A stretch of 64,000 bases of DNA from Actinopolymorpha cephalotaxi (GTDB taxonomy: Bacteria; Actinomycetota; Actinomycetes; Propionibacteriales; Actinopolymorphaceae): positions 5,788,850 to 5,852,849 of the forward strand of contig NZ_JACBZA010000001.1 of NCBI RefSeq assembly GCF_013408535.1, given 5' to 3'. The notes under the pieces were generated by a model. That model was not told where the DNA came from, did no database searches, and saw only the letters and a list, made by a program, of their open reading frames with translations. This document shows positions 33,263 through 41,251 of the stretch, piece after piece. Every line of letters begins with the position of its first letter. Position 1 is the stretch's first letter. Both the position numbers and the translations under genes were made by a program.

Positions 33263-35059
33263 TCAGTCCTCGACGCTGCCTCCGAGTACGAGGGCGAGCG
33301 TCGCCCCGGCCCCCTCGGCCAGCCGGACCGGCACGCCCCAGTCCTGCTGGTGGATGTGGCACATCGGGTGCTCGGCGTCCACGTCGCAGCTGGCCGCGGT
33401 GGCTGCCACGTGCAGCACGCCGTCGCCGACAGCGGCGTCCAGGACCAGCCGCCGGGAAAGTTCGGTGCCGCTGCCCTCGCCCTCGCGCAGCAACGCCGGC
33501 GGGGTCGCGGACACGTACAGCCGGGTCGCCGGCCCCGCGGTGTCGTCCAGCTTCTGCCCAGGCGGCGGCTCGAACTCCACCAGCAGCTCCACCGCACCGG
33601 GCGCGACGGTCGTCACCGGGCGCTGGGTCTGGTGGGCAAACTCGCGTACGGACCCCACCTGCCCGCCGAGCGGGAATCTCGCCACCCGGTGCGCGGCGGA
33701 CTCCACCACGACCAGCGTGTCCCCGTCGACCACGGCACCGCTCGGCTCGGCCAGGCCGGCGAGCAGCGTGGCCACGGTGTTCGCCGCGGGGTCGTACCGG
33801 CGGACCGCGCCGTTGTAGGTGTCGAGGACCGCGACCGAGTCGTCGGGCAGCATCGTCACCCCGAGCGGGTGCTGCAGCAACGCCTGCCCGGCCGGACCGT
33901 CCCGCAGGCCGAAGTCGAACAGCCCGGTGCCCACGACCGTGTGCACCTCGCCGTCCTCGACGTAGCGCAGGGCGGAGGTCTCGGCGTCGGCCAGCCACAG
34001 CCGGCGCCCGTCACCGGAGACCGCGAGGCCGGACGTCTGGGCGAACCACGCCTCGGTCAGCGGACCGTCGGCCAGCCCCTCGTTGGTCGTACCCGCCACC
34101 GGCCGCGCCTCCCGGCTCGCCGGGTCGAACGTCCACAGCTGGTGGATCCCCGCCATCGCCACCCACACCTGGCCGGCGTACCACGCGACGTCCCAGGGAC
34201 TGGACAGCGCGCCCACCCCGTCGCCGCGCATCCACTGCATGCCGTTGCCGGCGAGGGTGTGCACCTGACCGGTCGACAGCCGTACGCCGCGCAGGGCGTG
34301 GTTGGCGGTGTCGGCGACCACCACGTCGTAGCCCGCGGACGCGGCGACGTCGGGCGGGAGGAGGCACAGGCCGTTCGGCTCGCGGAAGGCCGCCTCGTGC
34401 GGGCCGCCGTCGAGGAACCCGCGGTCGCCGGTGCCGATCCGGTGGACGACGGTCTCCAGGTCCGGCGCGAGCACGGCCAGGCTGTGCGCGCCTGCGTCGG
34501 CCACCAGCAGGTTGCCGTCGGGCAGCGGCACCGCCTTGGCGGGGAAGCGCAGCGCGGTGTCCGGCGGGGGCGGCGGGACGTACGGCGAGGAGTCCCGGCG
34601 CAGGGTCGCCCGGGCGTCGTGAGCGGGTACGAGCTCGGCCAGCAGGGCGTCCAGCGCGTGCGCGTGGCCCTCGCCGGAGTACTGCGCGACGACGTACCCC
34701 TCCGGGTCCACCAGGGTGAGCGTCGGCCAGGCCCGCGCGGTGTACGCCTGCCAGGTGGTCAGGTCGGGGTCGTCGAGAACGGGGTGGCGGACGGCGTACC
34801 GCTCGATCGCGGACCGGACGGCCGCCTCCTCCGCCTCGTGGGCGAACTTCGGCGAGTGCACGCCCACCACGACCAGGACGTCGGAGTACTTCTCCTCCAG
34901 CGGCCGCAACTCGTCCAGGACGTGCAGGCAGTTGACACAGCAGAAGGTCCAGAAGTCCAGCAGCAGGAAGCGGCCCCGGAAGTCGGCCAGCTCGTACTGC
35001 CGGCCGCCGGTGTTCAGCCAGCCGCCACGTCCGACCAGCTCAGGGGCACGTATCCGCAT
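33263..35059 (-). CDS. thioredoxin-domain NHL-repeat protein (NHLRC2-like)
   Basis: The 598-residue protein joins a TlpA-like thioredoxin domain (about 15-155) with the motif DFWTFCCVNCLHVLDEL, giving a C-V-N-C redox pair, to a beta-propeller of NHL repeats (about 175-480) with phrases such as LLVADAGAHSLAVL, VVADTANHALRGVRL and VAVLDTYNGAVRRYDP, then a C-terminal beta domain. This order equals animal NHLRC2. There is no signal peptide, so it is probably cytoplasmic. Its biochemical role is unknown. It ends 12 bases from the convergent TetR gene. The ribosome site is weak. Confidence 0.88.
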   Translation of the reverse strand: MRIRAPELVGRGGWLNTGGRQYELADFRGRFLLLDFWTFCCVNCLHVLDELRPLEEKYSDVLVVVGVHSPKFAHEAEEAAVRSAIERYAVRHPVLDDPDLTTWQAYTARAWPTLTLVDPEGYVVAQYSGEGHAHALDALLAELVPAHDARATLRRDSSPYVPPPPPDTALRFPAKAVPLPDGNLLVADAGAHSLAVLAPDLETVVHRIGTGDRGFLDGGPHEAAFREPNGLCLLPPDVAASAGYDVVVADTANHALRGVRLSTGQVHTLAGNGMQWMRGDGVGALSSPWDVAWYAGQVWVAMAGIHQLWTFDPASREARPVAGTTNEGLADGPLTEAWFAQTSGLAVSGDGRRLWLADAETSALRYVEDGEVHTVVGTGLFDFGLRDGPAGQALLQHPLGVTMLPDDSVAVLDTYNGAVRRYDPAANTVATLLAGLAEPSGAVVDGDTLVVVESAAHRVARFPLGGQVGSVREFAHQTQRPVTTVAPGAVELLVEFEPPPGQKLDDTAGPATRLYVSATPPALLREGEGSGTELSRRLVLDAAVGDGVLHVAATAASCDVDAEHPMCHIHQQDWGVPVRLAEGAGATLALVLGGSVED

Positions 35060-35266
35060 GAGCGGAACTTATCTCGTGCCCCCACGGCGTGCCCGTCCCG
35101 GCCGTCCACAGGTGTGGTCGTTGTCCACAGATCGTGGACCGCGCGTCGTCGGCCGGCCGGTTCGGGCTACTACAGTGCCCGTTGGTCTTGCCGAGCCGGT
35201 CGAGTGCGACAAGGGTCGGCCTGCGGGTGCCGGCGAGTGAAGCCGAACAGGAAGAGGTGGACGCCG

Positions 35267-35926
35267 ATGTCGCGAGCCGGGAGAGCGGGTTGGTTCGTGC
35301 TGGTCGCCGCCGGTGCGCTGGTGGCCGGATGCGGCGCACCCGGGGTGCAGCCGGCCAGCCTGGCCGAGCGCCCCCCGAAGGCTCCGCCGAGCCGCACACC
35401 CCAGCCCGGCGAATCACCCATCTCGACCTCGGATCCCACGGCGGATCCCACGGCCACGCGGAAGCAGGAGTCGCCCTCCTCCGGCACCGTGCGGGTGACC
35501 TGCGCGACCCTCGCGTTCTCGACGCCGACGTCGTGGACGGAGAAGAACGCGACCAACGGCGCGACCTACACCGTTCCCGTCGATGAGGGCGGTGGCCAGG
35601 TGAGCGTGTCCGGGACGTACTTCACCGGTGTACGGGCGCAGCGGTCGCAGGAGGACCTGCGGGCGGTCGTACGCGGCACCGACGGCGTGACCCTGCAACG
35701 CGACACCGACAACCAGGTCGTCGGCAAGCTGAGCGTGCAGGGCGGCACCGAATGGCGGTTCGCGCAGGCCTTCGACGACGACCGGAGCGAGCTGGTCAAG
35801 GTCACCTACGCTCCGGCCGACGGCAGCTCCGACGATGCCGTCACCAAGACGACCGACCTGCTGCAGGACGCCGTCAGCAAGCTGGAGATCAGCGACCCCG
35901 GCACCTGCGACCAGGCCCCGTCCTAG
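35267..35926 (+). CDS. lipoprotein of unknown function
   Basis: ATG 35267 with GAGGTGG upstream opens a 219-residue protein. It has a basic N-region, a hydrophobic core, and the lipobox LVAGC (Cys at about residue 22), followed by a proline/threonine linker (PPSRTPQPGESPIS) and a globular domain from about 75 with LAFSTPTSWTEKN and VSGTYFTGVRAQRSQEDLR, ending GTCDQAPS. The domain resembles actinobacterial lipoproteins carrying a PsbP/LpqN-like fold, but I do not recognise a specific family. It should be anchored on the outer face of the membrane. A large hairpin follows. Confidence 0.78.
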   Translation: MSRAGRAGWFVLVAAGALVAGCGAPGVQPASLAERPPKAPPSRTPQPGESPISTSDPTADPTATRKQESPSSGTVRVTCATLAFSTPTSWTEKNATNGATYTVPVDEGGGQVSVSGTYFTGVRAQRSQEDLRAVVRGTDGVTLQRDTDNQVVGKLSVQGGTEWRFAQAFDDDRSELVKVTYAPADGSSDDAVTKTTDLLQDAVSKLEISDPGTCDQAPS

Positions 35927-35993
35927 CGCCTGCCGTCACGACGTGCCCGGGGCCGGCTCACCGCCCGCGGTCGCGGTGAGCGGGGCAGGCGCT
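35925..35993. terminator. nested bidirectional terminator
   Basis: An inner perfect hairpin GCTCACCGC-CCGCGGTC-GCGGTGAGC (35956-35981) lies inside an outer pair AGCGCCTGCC (35925-35934) and GGCAGGCGCT (35984-35993). The structure begins at the lipoprotein stop codon and lies 52 bases before the stop of the convergent aldo/keto reductase. Confidence 0.7.
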
Positions 35994-36026
35994 CCAGGCA
36001 CCCGCCCCGCTCCCGATCACGTCCTC

Positions 36027-36057
36027 AGATGGGCTCAGATGGGCATCAGATGGGCAT
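36027..36057. repeat. short triplicated repeat at aldo/keto reductase 3' end
   Basis: AGATGGGC occurs three times with a 10-11 base period, overlapping the last codons and stop of the reductase. It looks like local slippage and has no evident function. Confidence 0.5.
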
Positions 36058-36915
36058 CGACACGAACGGCGAGGTGTACGCGTCGACCTTGTCCAGCTGC
36101 CCGGCGATCTGCTCGGCGCCCAGCGCGGAGCGGTCCCGCTCGGCCTGGACGAGCTTGGAGAGCAGGCGTACCTCACCCGGCGTGGCGATGCCGGTGATCT
36201 GCGGGTGGGACAGCACCCACGCCAGCGCGGCGGTGACGTTGTCCTGGTCGTCCAGCGGCTCGTACCACGTGGTGTAGCGGTGGTCGTCCTCGGTCCAGGT
36301 GCGCCGGGCGACCGTCTTGATGATCATCAGGCCGGCGTCCACCCGCTGCGTCTCGGCTGCCAGCTCCTGCCACGCGGTGTAGTAGGTCTCGTCGCGGCCG
36401 AGAGCGTAGTTGAGCGGGGTGAGCACGGTGTCGAACGGGAACCTGCGCAGCGCCTCGCGGTGGGTGGCCGGCGCCTCGTGGCCGTGGCCGGTGATCCCGA
36501 TGTGGGAGACCAGGCCCTCGTCCCGCGCCCGGATCGCCGCCTCCAGCGCGCCACCGGTCCCGGTCGCCTTGTCCAGCTCCTCGCGGTCACCGACCGCGTG
36601 CAGCTGGATCAGGTCGAGCCGGTCGGTCTGCAGGCGCTCCAGCGAGCTGTTGATCTGCGCCCACGCCGCCTCGCGCTCCCGCTCACCGGTCTTGGTGGCG
36701 AGGAAGATCTGGTCGCGGATGCGCGGCATCCACGGGCCCAGCCGCAGCTCGGCATCGCCGTAGCTCGCCGCCGTGTCGAAGTGGTTGATGCCCGCGTCCA
36801 GCGCCTCCTGGATGGACGCGTCGGCGACGTCCTGGGTCACCTCGGCCAGAGAGGCCGCGCCGTAGATGAGGACGCTGCTCTGGTGTTCGAGTCGTCCGAG
36901 CCGCCGCTTTTCCAT
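36046..36915 (-). CDS. aldo/keto reductase
   Basis: The 289-residue product has the AKR TIM barrel: LGRLEHQSSVLIYGAASLAE, INHFDTAASYGDAELRLG with the catalytic Asp and Tyr, IFLATKTGER with the Lys, and LDLIQLHAVGD with the His, thus the full D-Y-K-H tetrad. The family reduces carbonyls with NADPH. The C-terminal HPQITGIATPGEV matches the cofactor-binding end. ATG 36915 has a GGAG(CTCGAC) site; the frame upstream to 37056 lacks support. paaN lies upstream on the same strand, 158 bases away. Confidence 0.9.
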   Translation of the reverse strand: MEKRRLGRLEHQSSVLIYGAASLAEVTQDVADASIQEALDAGINHFDTAASYGDAELRLGPWMPRIRDQIFLATKTGEREREAAWAQINSSLERLQTDRLDLIQLHAVGDREELDKATGTGGALEAAIRARDEGLVSHIGITGHGHEAPATHREALRRFPFDTVLTPLNYALGRDETYYTAWQELAAETQRVDAGLMIIKTVARRTWTEDDHRYTTWYEPLDDQDNVTAALAWVLSHPQITGIATPGEVRLLSKLVQAERDRSALGAEQIAGQLDKVDAYTSPFVSMPI

Positions 36916-37073
36916 GTCGAGCTCCGCTCCACGAGTCTGGTACACATCGTGCGCCGGCACGCCAGCGTGCCCGGGCACGGCGTTCACTCTACGGCGGCGG
37001 GCTGCCATCCGCTGTGGCCACGCCTGGCCAATGCCGGTGCCGCGCGGCCGGACCAATTCCCGGGAGGTGGTCC

Positions 37074-38744
37074 TCAGGCCGGCGCCGGCCGCCGGCTCTG
37101 CACGATCCGGAACCGGCCGGTCACGTATGCGGCATCGACGTAGGCGGCGTTGGCGGCCGGGTTGGCGCCGGTGCCGTGGTAGTCGCTGAACGCGGCCGAC
37201 TGGTTGACGTACACCCCGCCGGTGAGGTTCTCCGACAACGCGACACCCACGTCCAGCGCGACCTCCCGGGCGGCGTCCAGGACCGGCTCGGAGGTGGAGT
37301 AGACCGCCGCCGTCATCGCACCCCGCTCGTGGCCGAGGCGGCGTACCAGCTCCAGCGACTCACTGGTGTCGGCCGTCCGGACCAGGAACGTCACCGGGCC
37401 GAAGCACTCCCGGGCGTACGGCCGGTCGCAGGCACCCTCCGGGGTGCCCGCGTCGACCGCCACGATCGCGGGGGTACGAACCACCGCGTCCGGGTGCGTG
37501 GGATGGGTCAGCGCCCGCGGCTCCAGCACCAGCTCACCGAGGTCGGCGGCCTGGTCCACCCGGCCGAGCACGTCGTCGTTGACGATCGCGCCGAGGAGCT
37601 CGACCGCCCGGGCCTCGTCGGCCAGCAACTTGTCGACCGCCGCGGCCAGTCCCGCGCCGACGTCGGCGAAACTCTTGTGCCCCTCGTCGGTCTCGATCCC
37701 GCCGGCCGGCACGTAGATGTTCTGCGAGGTCGTGCACATCTGCCCGGAGTACAGCGACAGGGTGAACGCGAGGTTGGCGACGAGGCCCCGGAAGGAGTCG
37801 GTGGAGTCGATCACCACCGGGTTGACGCCGGACTTCTCGGTGAACACGAGCGCCTGGGTGGCGTGCGACTCCAGCCAGCCGCCGAACTCCCCCGACCCGG
37901 TGAAGTCGACGATCCGCACCTCCGGGCGGGTGGCGAGGTCCCTGGCCAGGCCGGCGCCTTCGGCCTCGGCCGCGAGGGTGACCAGGTGCGGGTCGAAGCC
38001 ACGGTCGGCCAGCACCTCCTGGCAGGCCTGGACGGTGACGGCCAGCGGGAGCACGGCCCGCGGGTGCGGCTTCACCACGACCGGGTTGCCGGTGACCAGG
38101 GAGGCGAACAGGCCGGGGTAGGAGTTCCAGGTCGGGAACGTCGTACACCCGATCACCACGGCGACCCCGCGCGGAACCACCGTGAACGTCTTCTCCACGC
38201 GCACCGGGTCGCCCTTGGCCGGGCGTTCCCACACCATCGTCGCCGGGTGCCGGGTCATCTCCGTGTGCGCGTACGCCACCGCCTCCAAGGCCCGGTCCAG
38301 CGCGTGCGTCCCGCCGGCCTGGAAGGCCATCACGAACGCCTGGCCGGTGGTGGCCATCACGGCGTTCGCGAGCTCGAAGACCCGCAGGTGCAGCCGCCGC
38401 AGGATCTCCAGCGTCACCTCGACCCGGGTGTCCGGTCCGGCGTCCCGCCATCTGGCCATGCCGGCCCGGGCGGCGGTGAGCAGATCGTCCAGCCCGGCGG
38501 CGTCGACCTTCGGATAGCGCACGTCGAGCGGGATGCCGAACGGCGACCTCTCGGTGGCCACGTCGCCGTCGGAGCCCGGCGTGCTGACGGGGAAGGTCCG
38601 GCCCTGCCACGCCTCGAACGCCCGCTGCCCCTCCGCGGCCGCGTCGGCTCCGTAGATCCGCGGGCTCGGGGATTCGGGGAACGCGGAGTAGTAGCCGCGG
38701 GTACGGATGGCGGCGACGGCCTGGTCGAGAGTGTCGGCATCCAC
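37074..38744 (-). CDS. paaN: phenylacetic acid degradation aldehyde dehydrogenase PaaN
   Basis: The 556-residue protein is an aldehyde dehydrogenase of the PaaN type. It starts RGYYSAFPESPSPRIYG and shows AVVIGCTTFPTWNSYPGLFA, VVKPHPRAVLPLAVTVQA, VDFTGSGEFGGWLESHATQA, EKSGVNPVVIDSTDSF and the nucleophile Cys in LYSGQMCTTSQNIYVP. PaaN-type enzymes oxidise ring-cleavage aldehydes in the phenylacetyl-CoA pathway; here it stands without the paaABCDE ring-oxygenase genes in view. GTG 38744 is the only start placing the N-terminus correctly, but no ribosome site is seen. The toxin cassette ends 74 bases upstream on the same strand. Confidence 0.87.
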   Translation of the reverse strand: MDADTLDQAVAAIRTRGYYSAFPESPSPRIYGADAAAEGQRAFEAWQGRTFPVSTPGSDGDVATERSPFGIPLDVRYPKVDAAGLDDLLTAARAGMARWRDAGPDTRVEVTLEILRRLHLRVFELANAVMATTGQAFVMAFQAGGTHALDRALEAVAYAHTEMTRHPATMVWERPAKGDPVRVEKTFTVVPRGVAVVIGCTTFPTWNSYPGLFASLVTGNPVVVKPHPRAVLPLAVTVQACQEVLADRGFDPHLVTLAAEAEGAGLARDLATRPEVRIVDFTGSGEFGGWLESHATQALVFTEKSGVNPVVIDSTDSFRGLVANLAFTLSLYSGQMCTTSQNIYVPAGGIETDEGHKSFADVGAGLAAAVDKLLADEARAVELLGAIVNDDVLGRVDQAADLGELVLEPRALTHPTHPDAVVRTPAIVAVDAGTPEGACDRPYARECFGPVTFLVRTADTSESLELVRRLGHERGAMTAAVYSTSEPVLDAAREVALDVGVALSENLTGGVYVNQSAAFSDYHGTGANPAANAAYVDAAYVTGRFRIVQSRRPAPA

Positions 38745-38818
38745 GGCGTCAGCGTAGGCGTTCGGCGGGCTCCCCGGCGCGCATTGCGCGGTCTCGTTCC
38801 GGCGTCGGATCGGACCCG

Positions 38819-39535
38819 CTACCTATCCCCGTGCATGCGCTGCTGGACCTCGCGGAGCTTTGGGCCGAGCAGCGTCAGCACGTCCCCGCCCGGGTCCTCG
38901 GCCCGGGGGAGGTTCTCCACGAACGACGCGGAGATCAGCTCGTCGACCTGGTAGTCGTGGCCGTACTCCGCCTCCAGCTTCTCGATCACCGCCCGCGCCC
39001 GCGCCTGCTGATCAGGCTCGCCCGGCTCCGCCCACTCGACGACCAGCGGAGTGACCTCGCCCATGAACAGGTGCGGCAGCAGCTCGTCGTAGAAGTCGAG
39101 GTGATCACGCAGGACGGGTTCGAGCGCCGGCACTGCCCGCACCAGCCGGTCGACGAGCCCGGCCTCCGAGCTCCTTCCGGACCCGGCGGCGACCTTCACG
39201 GCGGCCCGCAGCTTCGGGCCGAGCACGTCGAGCGCTCCGGCCTGCCGGCCGTCCGGAGCCGGTAGGTGGGCGAGGAACGCGGCCGAGATCAACCCGTCGC
39301 TGTCGGCGTCCGCGCCGAACCGGGTCTCGAGGTAGTCCGCGACCCGGCGCGCCTGCGCTGCCCTGGCGGGGTCGCCGGACAGGTAGCCCGTGACGACCCG
39401 GAAGGCCAGCGTGCGCAGGAACGCGTGCGGGGCCTGGTCGGCGTACGCCTGCTGATGTTCGGACCAGATCTCCCGCAGGGCGGGCACGGCCAGCACGAGT
39501 TGGTCGACGAGCATCTCGGCGTCCTGCGCCATCAT
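38819..39535 (-). CDS. putative two-domain immunity protein (DUF7674-like)
   Basis: The 238-residue acidic protein is made of two homologous halves: residues about 8-110 (LVDQLVLAVPALREIWSEH through ALDVLGPKLRAA) and 125-230 (LVDRLVRAVPALEPVLRDH through VLTLLGPKLREV). Each is helical and shares the pattern LV-x-x-VPAL, DYLETRFG/EKLEAEYG, and LISA-F-L-LP. The halves resemble, from memory, the DUF7674 group found next to polymorphic toxins. Its ATG overlaps the toxin stop as ATGA with an AAGGGG site, so the pair is translationally coupled, as toxin and immunity genes usually are. I infer that it neutralises the toxin; no experiment or search supports this here. Confidence 0.65.
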   Translation of the reverse strand: MMAQDAEMLVDQLVLAVPALREIWSEHQQAYADQAPHAFLRTLAFRVVTGYLSGDPARAAQARRVADYLETRFGADADSDGLISAAFLAHLPAPDGRQAGALDVLGPKLRAAVKVAAGSGRSSEAGLVDRLVRAVPALEPVLRDHLDFYDELLPHLFMGEVTPLVVEWAEPGEPDQQARARAVIEKLEAEYGHDYQVDELISASFVENLPRAEDPGGDVLTLLGPKLREVQQRMHGDR

Positions 39536-39957
39536 CCCCACCCCTTGCCGAACGCGTCACCGAACCGACGGAGCAGGTCCTCGGCGATCGCCCGGTCGGC
39601 GGCCGAGGTGGTCGGACTGTCGATGATCTTCTGGAGACCGCGCATGCTCTCGATCGACTTCTGCATGTGGAAGATCCCGTTGGAGGGGCGACCGGTCAGA
39701 ATCTCGTTGCGCAACGCGTCGAACGTGGTCCCGTCCCCCGCGGTGCCGGACTTCCCGGCGTGCTTCCAGATGTTATCAATGATGTTCTTCAGCCTGGGGT
39801 TGGTCGCACTGGGCTTCGGGGGCGCGGGCCGCTTCGGGATGTCGAGGTTTCTCACCCGCCGGACGTTCTTGACCCTGGGCAGGACTTCCTTGGCACCCTT
39901 GGCGATCTTGCCCTTGGCGTCCTTCGCCAGCCCGGCGAGCACTCTGGCCTTACCCAA
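39532..39957 (-). CDS. putative polymorphic-toxin C-terminal domain protein
   Basis: The 141-residue basic protein starts at TTG 39957, six bases after a GGAGG site, inside the end of the preceding gene (8-base overlap). Residues 1-48 are a lysine/arginine-rich linker (AKDAKGKIAKGAKEVLPRVK, then PKRPAPPKPS). From about 50 comes a compact domain: NPRLKNIIDNIWKHAG, GDGTTFDALRNEILTGRP, GIFHMQKSIESMRGLQKIID, and DRAIAEDLLRRFGDAFG. That motif order resembles a domain I recall at the C-termini of actinobacterial RHS and secreted polymorphic toxins; its activity is unknown to me. Local base composition is less GC-rich than in neighbouring genes. The following gene looks like its immunity protein. 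Confidence 0.65.
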   Translation of the reverse strand: MGKARVLAGLAKDAKGKIAKGAKEVLPRVKNVRRVRNLDIPKRPAPPKPSATNPRLKNIIDNIWKHAGKSGTAGDGTTFDALRNEILTGRPSNGIFHMQKSIESMRGLQKIIDSPTTSAADRAIAEDLLRRFGDAFGKGWG

Positions 39958-39968
39958 GGAGCACCTCC
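39950..39968 (-). promoter_or_regulatory. TTG re-initiation or +1 frameshift site
   Basis: On the minus strand GGAGG (39968-39964) is followed six bases later by TTG (39957), the toxin start, while the upstream frame reads CTC-CTT-GGG-TAA. The toxin frame is +1 relative to the upstream frame, so slipping one base forward at CTT or GGG would fuse both proteins. A Shine-Dalgarno element just before CTT and a stop is also the design of the prfB frameshift site. Confidence 0.4.
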
Positions 39969-40447
39969 AGCGCCTGGCTGATCAGGAGGTTGATGATCCG
40001 GCCGAAGATCTCCTTGAACACCGGGATCTCCAGCAGCGAGGCACCGAAGGTGATGGGCGCGGTGGCGATGGCCTGGGCGATGGCGATGACGAGCAGGACC
40101 AGCTGGGTGATGACCCAGATCTTCAGCATCAGGACGACGACGGCACAGACCAGGATCAGCGCACCGACGACCACCACGCCCGTGGCGTCCTTCTGCAGGG
40201 TGTCGAGGGCGTCCTCGGCCTTTCCCCACGCCTCCTTGAAGGCGTTCACGTCGTCGCCCTTGTTGTGCGTCCACACCTGCTCCGCGGCGCGCTGGGCCTC
40301 GGTCACCACACCGTCGAGCTTGGACTGCAGGCTCACCCACGCCTGCCCGAGTTGCATCAGCCGAACCTCGTCGGCGTCCGGCCAGAGGTAGCCGAGCTCG
40401 CTCAGGACGGTGACGAGCGAGTCGGGGAGGTCGAGTCCACGCGCCAT
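39950..40447 (-). CDS. CpnT-type N-terminal (WXG100-like) domain protein with membrane helices
   Basis: The 165-residue protein begins MARGLDLPDSLVTVLSELG, YLWPDADEVRLMQLGQAWVS and continues as two long helices (to about residue 85), then two strongly hydrophobic helices (about 90-112 and 115-140) and a last amphipathic helix. The LP-x-L, WP-x-x-DE, LxxAW pattern is that of the N-terminal domain of CpnT-like giant toxins, which directs them into the type VII system. Here the domain is a free-standing gene, with the toxin domain in the next, overlapping frame. It starts two bases after the stop of the EspC-like gene, so all are in one operon. Confidence 0.72.
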   Translation of the reverse strand: MARGLDLPDSLVTVLSELGYLWPDADEVRLMQLGQAWVSLQSKLDGVVTEAQRAAEQVWTHNKGDDVNAFKEAWGKAEDALDTLQKDATGVVVVGALILVCAVVVLMLKIWVITQLVLLVIAIAQAIATAPITFGASLLEIPVFKEIFGRIINLLISQALEVLLG

Positions 40448-40449
40448 CG

Positions 40450-40764
40450 TCAGATCTCCACGGCGTCGAAGGTGGTCTTGTTGCCGAGCTCGGTGAGCTC
40501 GTCACTGCCGGCCATCGCCTCGAGCTTGCCCGCGAAGATCTCGAACCCGGTGACCACCGAGGCGAGGCCCTCGACGATGACCTCCTCGGCGGCCGCGTAG
40601 CTGATGCCGAGCAGCATGCCGATCGGCTCGGCGTCTCCACACGCCTCCCCGATCGACTTGGTGTCGTCGAGGAACGAGTCGATCTCGTCGTCGAGGTGGT
40701 CGGCGGCCTTGAGCAGATCCTTCGCCGCCGACCGGATCTTCGCTGGGTCGAACTCATTGCTCAC
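40450..40764 (-). CDS. EspC/WXG100-sized type VII secretion-associated protein
   Basis: The 104-residue acidic protein starts at GTG 40764: NEFDPAKIRSAAKDLLKAAD then HLDDEIDSFLDDTKSIGEAC, then IGMLLGISYAAAEEVIVEG and VTGFEIFAGKLEAMAGSDEL. It is predicted all-helical and of WXG100 length, with a helix break around G-E-A-C rather than a WXG motif, more like EspC-type partners. A YAAAE (YxxxE) motif is present, though in the middle rather than at the end. Such proteins usually act as secretion partners of a large toxin. It sits 49 bases after the YbaB-like gene and two bases before the CpnT-type domain gene. Confidence 0.65.
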   Translation of the reverse strand: MSNEFDPAKIRSAAKDLLKAADHLDDEIDSFLDDTKSIGEACGDAEPIGMLLGISYAAAEEVIVEGLASVVTGFEIFAGKLEAMAGSDELTELGNKTTFDAVEI

Positions 40765-40813
40765 CCTGCTCCGCCCCTCCTGCCGATGCGATCGAACTCC
40801 TTGGTCACCCTGC

Positions 40814-41251
40814 TCAGCCCCTCCGGCCGATCCGGTCCATGGCGTCCTGGAGGCTCGCCAGCATCGAGCGCGCGCTGACGAGCGACTCTTCCTGTAGGCG
40901 TTCCAGGTCACCGGCCAGCGCGCTCGGGTCGACGGTCGCGGCACCGGAACCACTCAGCACGGAGGAACGCAGGCTGTCCATCGCGGCGTTGGCGGCTTCG
41001 GCCATCGCCGAGCAGACGGCTTCGGAGCCCTCTCTCATCAGCCGCGGGTCCATCTCCAGGGAGGCGACCCGCCCGGGCACCTCGACGACGGCTTGCACCC
41101 GCCCGTCGGCGGACTCTCCGATGCCGCGCGGCGGCTCCTCCGGACCCGACGGCGACGGACCGTCCGGCGCGCGCATCCGCTCCAGCGCCTGCCGGGTGTC
41201 GGTGAGCAGTCGTTCGACGGTGGCAGTCGTGAGGTTCAGGTCTTCGCTCAC
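40814..41251 (-). CDS. YbaB/EbfC-like protein, first gene of toxin cassette
   Basis: GTG 41251 with a strong GGAGG seven bases upstream opens a 145-residue protein. It has an N-terminal helix TATVERLLTDTRQALERMRA, a Pro/Gly-rich linker (about 30-48), and a YbaB-like core GRVQAVVEVPGRVASLEMD, MREGSEAVCSAMAEAANAAM, ending in a long helix DLERLQEESLVSARSMLASL. YbaB/EbfC-like proteins are common first members of actinobacterial type VII effector loci, where they probably act as small helical partners or chaperones rather than nucleoid proteins. The other cassette genes follow with gaps of 49, 2 and negative bases. Confidence 0.7.
   Translation of the reverse strand: MSEDLNLTTATVERLLTDTRQALERMRAPDGPSPSGPEEPPRGIGESADGRVQAVVEVPGRVASLEMDPRLMREGSEAVCSAMAEAANAAMDSLRSSVLSGSGAATVDPSALAGDLERLQEESLVSARSMLASLQDAMDRIGRRG

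Noticed and set aside
35121-35129. TTGTCCACA, matching a DnaA box, near the start of the thioredoxin-NHL gene
   Set aside because: A single exact copy with only scattered partial ones (for example near 41331) and no dnaA, dnaN or AT-rich region; not an origin.
40450-40764. Classical WXG100 (EsxA/EsxB) protein
   Set aside because: The length fits but no W-x-G motif is present, so I call it EspC/WXG100-sized only.
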